Shown here piece after piece: positions 61,882-64,000 of a stretch of 64,000 nt of DNA (position 1 is its first letter; each line of letters opens with the position of its first letter). The notes beneath the pieces were generated by a model. It saw only the letters and a list, made by a program, of their open reading frames with translations, was not told the origin of the DNA and searched no databases. The position numbers and the translations under genes were made by a program. The DNA is from UBA4877 sp002399345 (lineage in GTDB: Bacteria > Bacillota > Thermoanaerobacteria > Thermoanaerobacterales > UBA4877): positions 1-64,000 of the forward strand of contig DAIORT010000005.1 in assembly GCA_036752905.1 (NCBI GenBank), written 5' to 3'.

Positions 61882-64000
61882 TTATTCAGCTATCTCTGCA
61901 ATAGTTGTTACTATAGCTTTTACGTCACCTTTGGCTAAGGTTACAGTAACTTTAGCCTCTGCCGTCGCATTATCAACACTTACATTTTTTACACTTACTT
62001 CATCACCTACTACAGTTTTAACTGCATTTTCTACTGTAGCAGCGTTGAAATCTGCTACTTTTAAAGTTGTACCCTTAAGTTTTTTAACAGCCTCGTTAAC
62101 TACCTCTTGGTCTAATGCTTTTTCTTTATCTATGTCTTTAGCAACATCTGCTAACTTTTCTTCCTTAGCTTTTAACCTTTCTTCACTACTTGGCTTACGA
62201 TTATTAGTCTCATCTAAATCAGCTAAAGCATCCTTTTCCGCCGGAGTTAACGCACCAAAATGTTTTCTAGCAGTCTCTATTGCTGCTTTGTCATCGGCAT
62301 ATGTTTCATTTTTCATTTTGTCCGTATGAGGTAAATTCCCTATCTCAGTATAAACAGCCTGAGCTGCAGCTTTTATTTCCTTTGCAGTAACTCCCAGTGT
62401 TATTACATTATCTTTGATAGTTACCTTGTCGCCTACATTTAGATTCTTTTTAATCTGGGCAGGACCCATGGCAATAGTCTTGCCATCTTTTACTAGACGT
62501 GTAGTGGCATCTATCTTGTAAACATTTCCGTCTACCTCTATAGCTTTTCCATTATTACTAAAACCTGTCACAATACCTTTCTCATTAACTGCTTCGGTAT
62601 CTTTGTCTACCTTAACTACTAGCTGTGCAAGCTTACCAACTGATTTAATCTGGACATAGTCGCCCGTATTAATATCACTGGCTTTTGCATCGTCAATCTG
62701 CTTCATACCATCTGTAGCATCAAAATATAAAGTCTTACTGTTAACCTTATATGTGACACCATCTATATCCAATGAGCCTGAACCCTTGGCTGTTACCTCC
62801 TCAGCAGAGTCCATAGTTATATCATTGACATTAGTCACTTCATTGTCCTTGTTAAGCTTGAAGTTTATTACATCGCCCTTTGAAACATTCTCATCAAGCT
62901 TGTAATCTGCTGTCTTTCCATCCCAAACAGCTATCTCAGCGGCGCGATCACCATCACTATCGATAAATGTGTTCAAAACAACACCGAGATTATTAGTTGT
63001 GCCAGCAATCGAATCAAAGCCTTCTGTGATTACTAAGAACTTAACATCATCCTTAGCGTCATAAACAACTGCTGCTTTAACATCATCTACACTCTTACCC
63101 TTTATGTCATCCCACTTAGCAGTATCAACATCACCATCTGTAATACCAACTATAGGTGTTGATGAACTCATGTAATAGTAAATATCCTTATCATCTGTCT
63201 TAATCCAATCATGATCTTCATCAAACTTAGCTATATTGTCTAACGGAGTTATTTCAAGATCCTCATAATCCTTCTCGTTTTTCAAAGTATTTTCTTCTAT
63301 TGTACCAAATACACGCAGATCTGTTATAACATTATCCTTATCCAGATCATACTTAGCTACTACATAATTATCACCTGTAGTACCTGTTAAAGTTTTAAGT
63401 TCTGATATCTTTATTTCATTATCTTCACCATTGTAAATCTTACCATCGAAGTCATAGGATACAGTCTTATCCTGTGCAGGATCATAAAGCTTTATCCTAT
63501 CACCATAAACATCGACTAGTGTTACCAGGCCATAATTTGCAGCCCTTACATTAACCTCTGTGGTAAGGTGTCTTACATTACCATTAATGTCAAGCAGAGC
63601 TGTTACATCCTCGCCTGCTGCATCAACTATATCATTGTTCTCAACGTTATACTTCTTTATATCCTCATCTTTATTAAGAGAATATGTCGCATTATCTGCA
63701 ACATCATAGCTCTTGTCGTCTACAGTCAATGAAGTGGCCTTCATCTTTGCGAGCTTGCCTGTTGCAGCATTGCTTACAACTACTACATGATATACATCAT
63801 CAAAATCAGCAACATAAATAACATCATTAGCCTTTATGTCGCCAATCTCCATTGAAGCACCCTTAGCATCCGTGATGGTATATCCATCGTCAGGATCAGT
63901 CAGGTCTATCTCATCCATTGCACCTGATTCATCAAATGCAGTGACAAGCTTCTCATCCTTGTCAACCTTTGTAACAACATCTCCATCTGCCTCATTGAAC
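61882..64000 (-). CDS. Surface-layer-type protein, exon 1 (5' part outside the window)
   Basis: At least 705 codons, open to the window edge; no start is visible (the internal ATG at 63918 has no ribosome site). Acidic, beta-rich repeats typical of clostridial S-layer proteins (KANDVIYVADFDDVYHVVVV, VIDVDGVTYKVNSKTL-like strands, DKVTIKDNVITLGVTAKEI), then a helical stalk (YADDKAAIETARKHFGALTP) and a final domain ending IAEIAE, TAA. SLH anchors, if any, would lie upstream. The stop is exactly 8 nt before the GTGCG of intron A. Confidence 0.8.
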   Translation of the reverse strand, partial: FNEADGDVVTKVDKDEKLVTAFDESGAMDEIDLTDPDDGYTITDAKGASMEIGDIKANDVIYVADFDDVYHVVVVSNAATGKLAKMKATSLTVDDKSYDVADNATYSLNKDEDIKKYNVENNDIVDAAGEDVTALLDINGNVRHLTTEVNVRAANYGLVTLVDVYGDRIKLYDPAQDKTVSYDFDGKIYNGEDNEIKISELKTLTGTTGDNYVVAKYDLDKDNVITDLRVFGTIEENTLKNEKDYEDLEITPLDNIAKFDEDHDWIKTDDKDIYYYMSSSTPIVGITDGDVDTAKWDDIKGKSVDDVKAAVVYDAKDDVKFLVITEGFDSIAGTTNNLGVVLNTFIDSDGDRAAEIAVWDGKTADYKLDENVSKGDVINFKLNKDNEVTNVNDITMDSAEEVTAKGSGSLDIDGVTYKVNSKTLYFDATDGMKQIDDAKASDINTGDYVQIKSVGKLAQLVVKVDKDTEAVNEKGIVTGFSNNGKAIEVDGNVYKIDATTRLVKDGKTIAMGPAQIKKNLNVGDKVTIKDNVITLGVTAKEIKAAAQAVYTEIGNLPHTDKMKNETYADDKAAIETARKHFGALTPAEKDALADLDETNNRKPSSEERLKAKEEKLADVAKDIDKEKALDQEVVNEAVKKLKGTTLKVADFNAATVENAVKTVVGDEVSVKNVSVDNATAEAKVTVTLAKGDVKAIVTTIAEIAE

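Overview
The window looks like part of a chromosome from an anaerobic Clostridia-type Firmicute (genus not determinable here). It carries the wal (yyc) cell-wall regulon, DnaD/DnaI-type replication proteins, the rpsF-ssb-rpsR ... gdpP-rplI-dnaB block, purA and the sporulation gene yyaC. In Firmicutes these usually lie near oriC. No rRNA, tRNA or CRISPR array was seen.

Layout. 1-15.3 kb, minus strand: tex, a sensor kinase/response regulator pair, a sirtuin, then the wal operon (walR-walK-small secreted protein-walH-walI-murA-walJ-htrA). 15.3-30 kb: a LysM/G5/M23 cell-wall hydrolase, dnaD-dnaI, an M1 peptidase, lgt, purA, a flavoprotein, an SLH surface protein, two sugar-kinase-type genes and an H-NOX chemoreceptor whose oxygen-pocket residues are intact. 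30-42 kb, minus strand: ferritin-like protein, Crp/Fnr regulator, dnaB carrying a 136-residue mini-intein, rplI, gdpP, a DUF2232 gene, a MazG-like gene, rpsR-ssb-rpsF with its own promoter and a probable S6:S18 leader, a selenium/sulfur pair (yedF and DUF3343), cvpA and a beta-propeller protein; yyaC and a second Crp-type gene converge at 41.2 kb.

42-57.5 kb is accessory DNA. It holds three YfcC-type carriers, two M20 peptidases, a cysteine-desulfidase-family protein, a Panacea/PemK-like toxin-antitoxin pair between direct repeats, an XRE-ImmA-PIN module with a clear operator/promoter, an S24-like repressor, palindromic repeats and several broken genes (PLP enzyme tail, primase, Rpn-like and REP-type transposase remnants).

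57.5-64 kb (minus strand) is the most unusual part. A surface-layer-type gene is interrupted by two group II introns in series, neither encoding a reverse transcriptase. Each intron starts with the canonical GTGCG motif exactly 8 nt downstream of the last sense codon, so a TAA stop lies between. Each ends in a well-formed domain 5 and domain 6. The downstream exons have no start codon of their own at the junction and are open in exactly the phase needed if splicing occurs 8 nt upstream of the canonical site. Unspliced, singly spliced, doubly spliced and exon-skipped transcripts would encode different C-termini of the surface protein. This matches the logic reported for a Clostridium tetani surface-layer gene, but here there are two complete introns in tandem, and one carries a four-helix-bundle (IVP/S23-type) ORF in domain 4.
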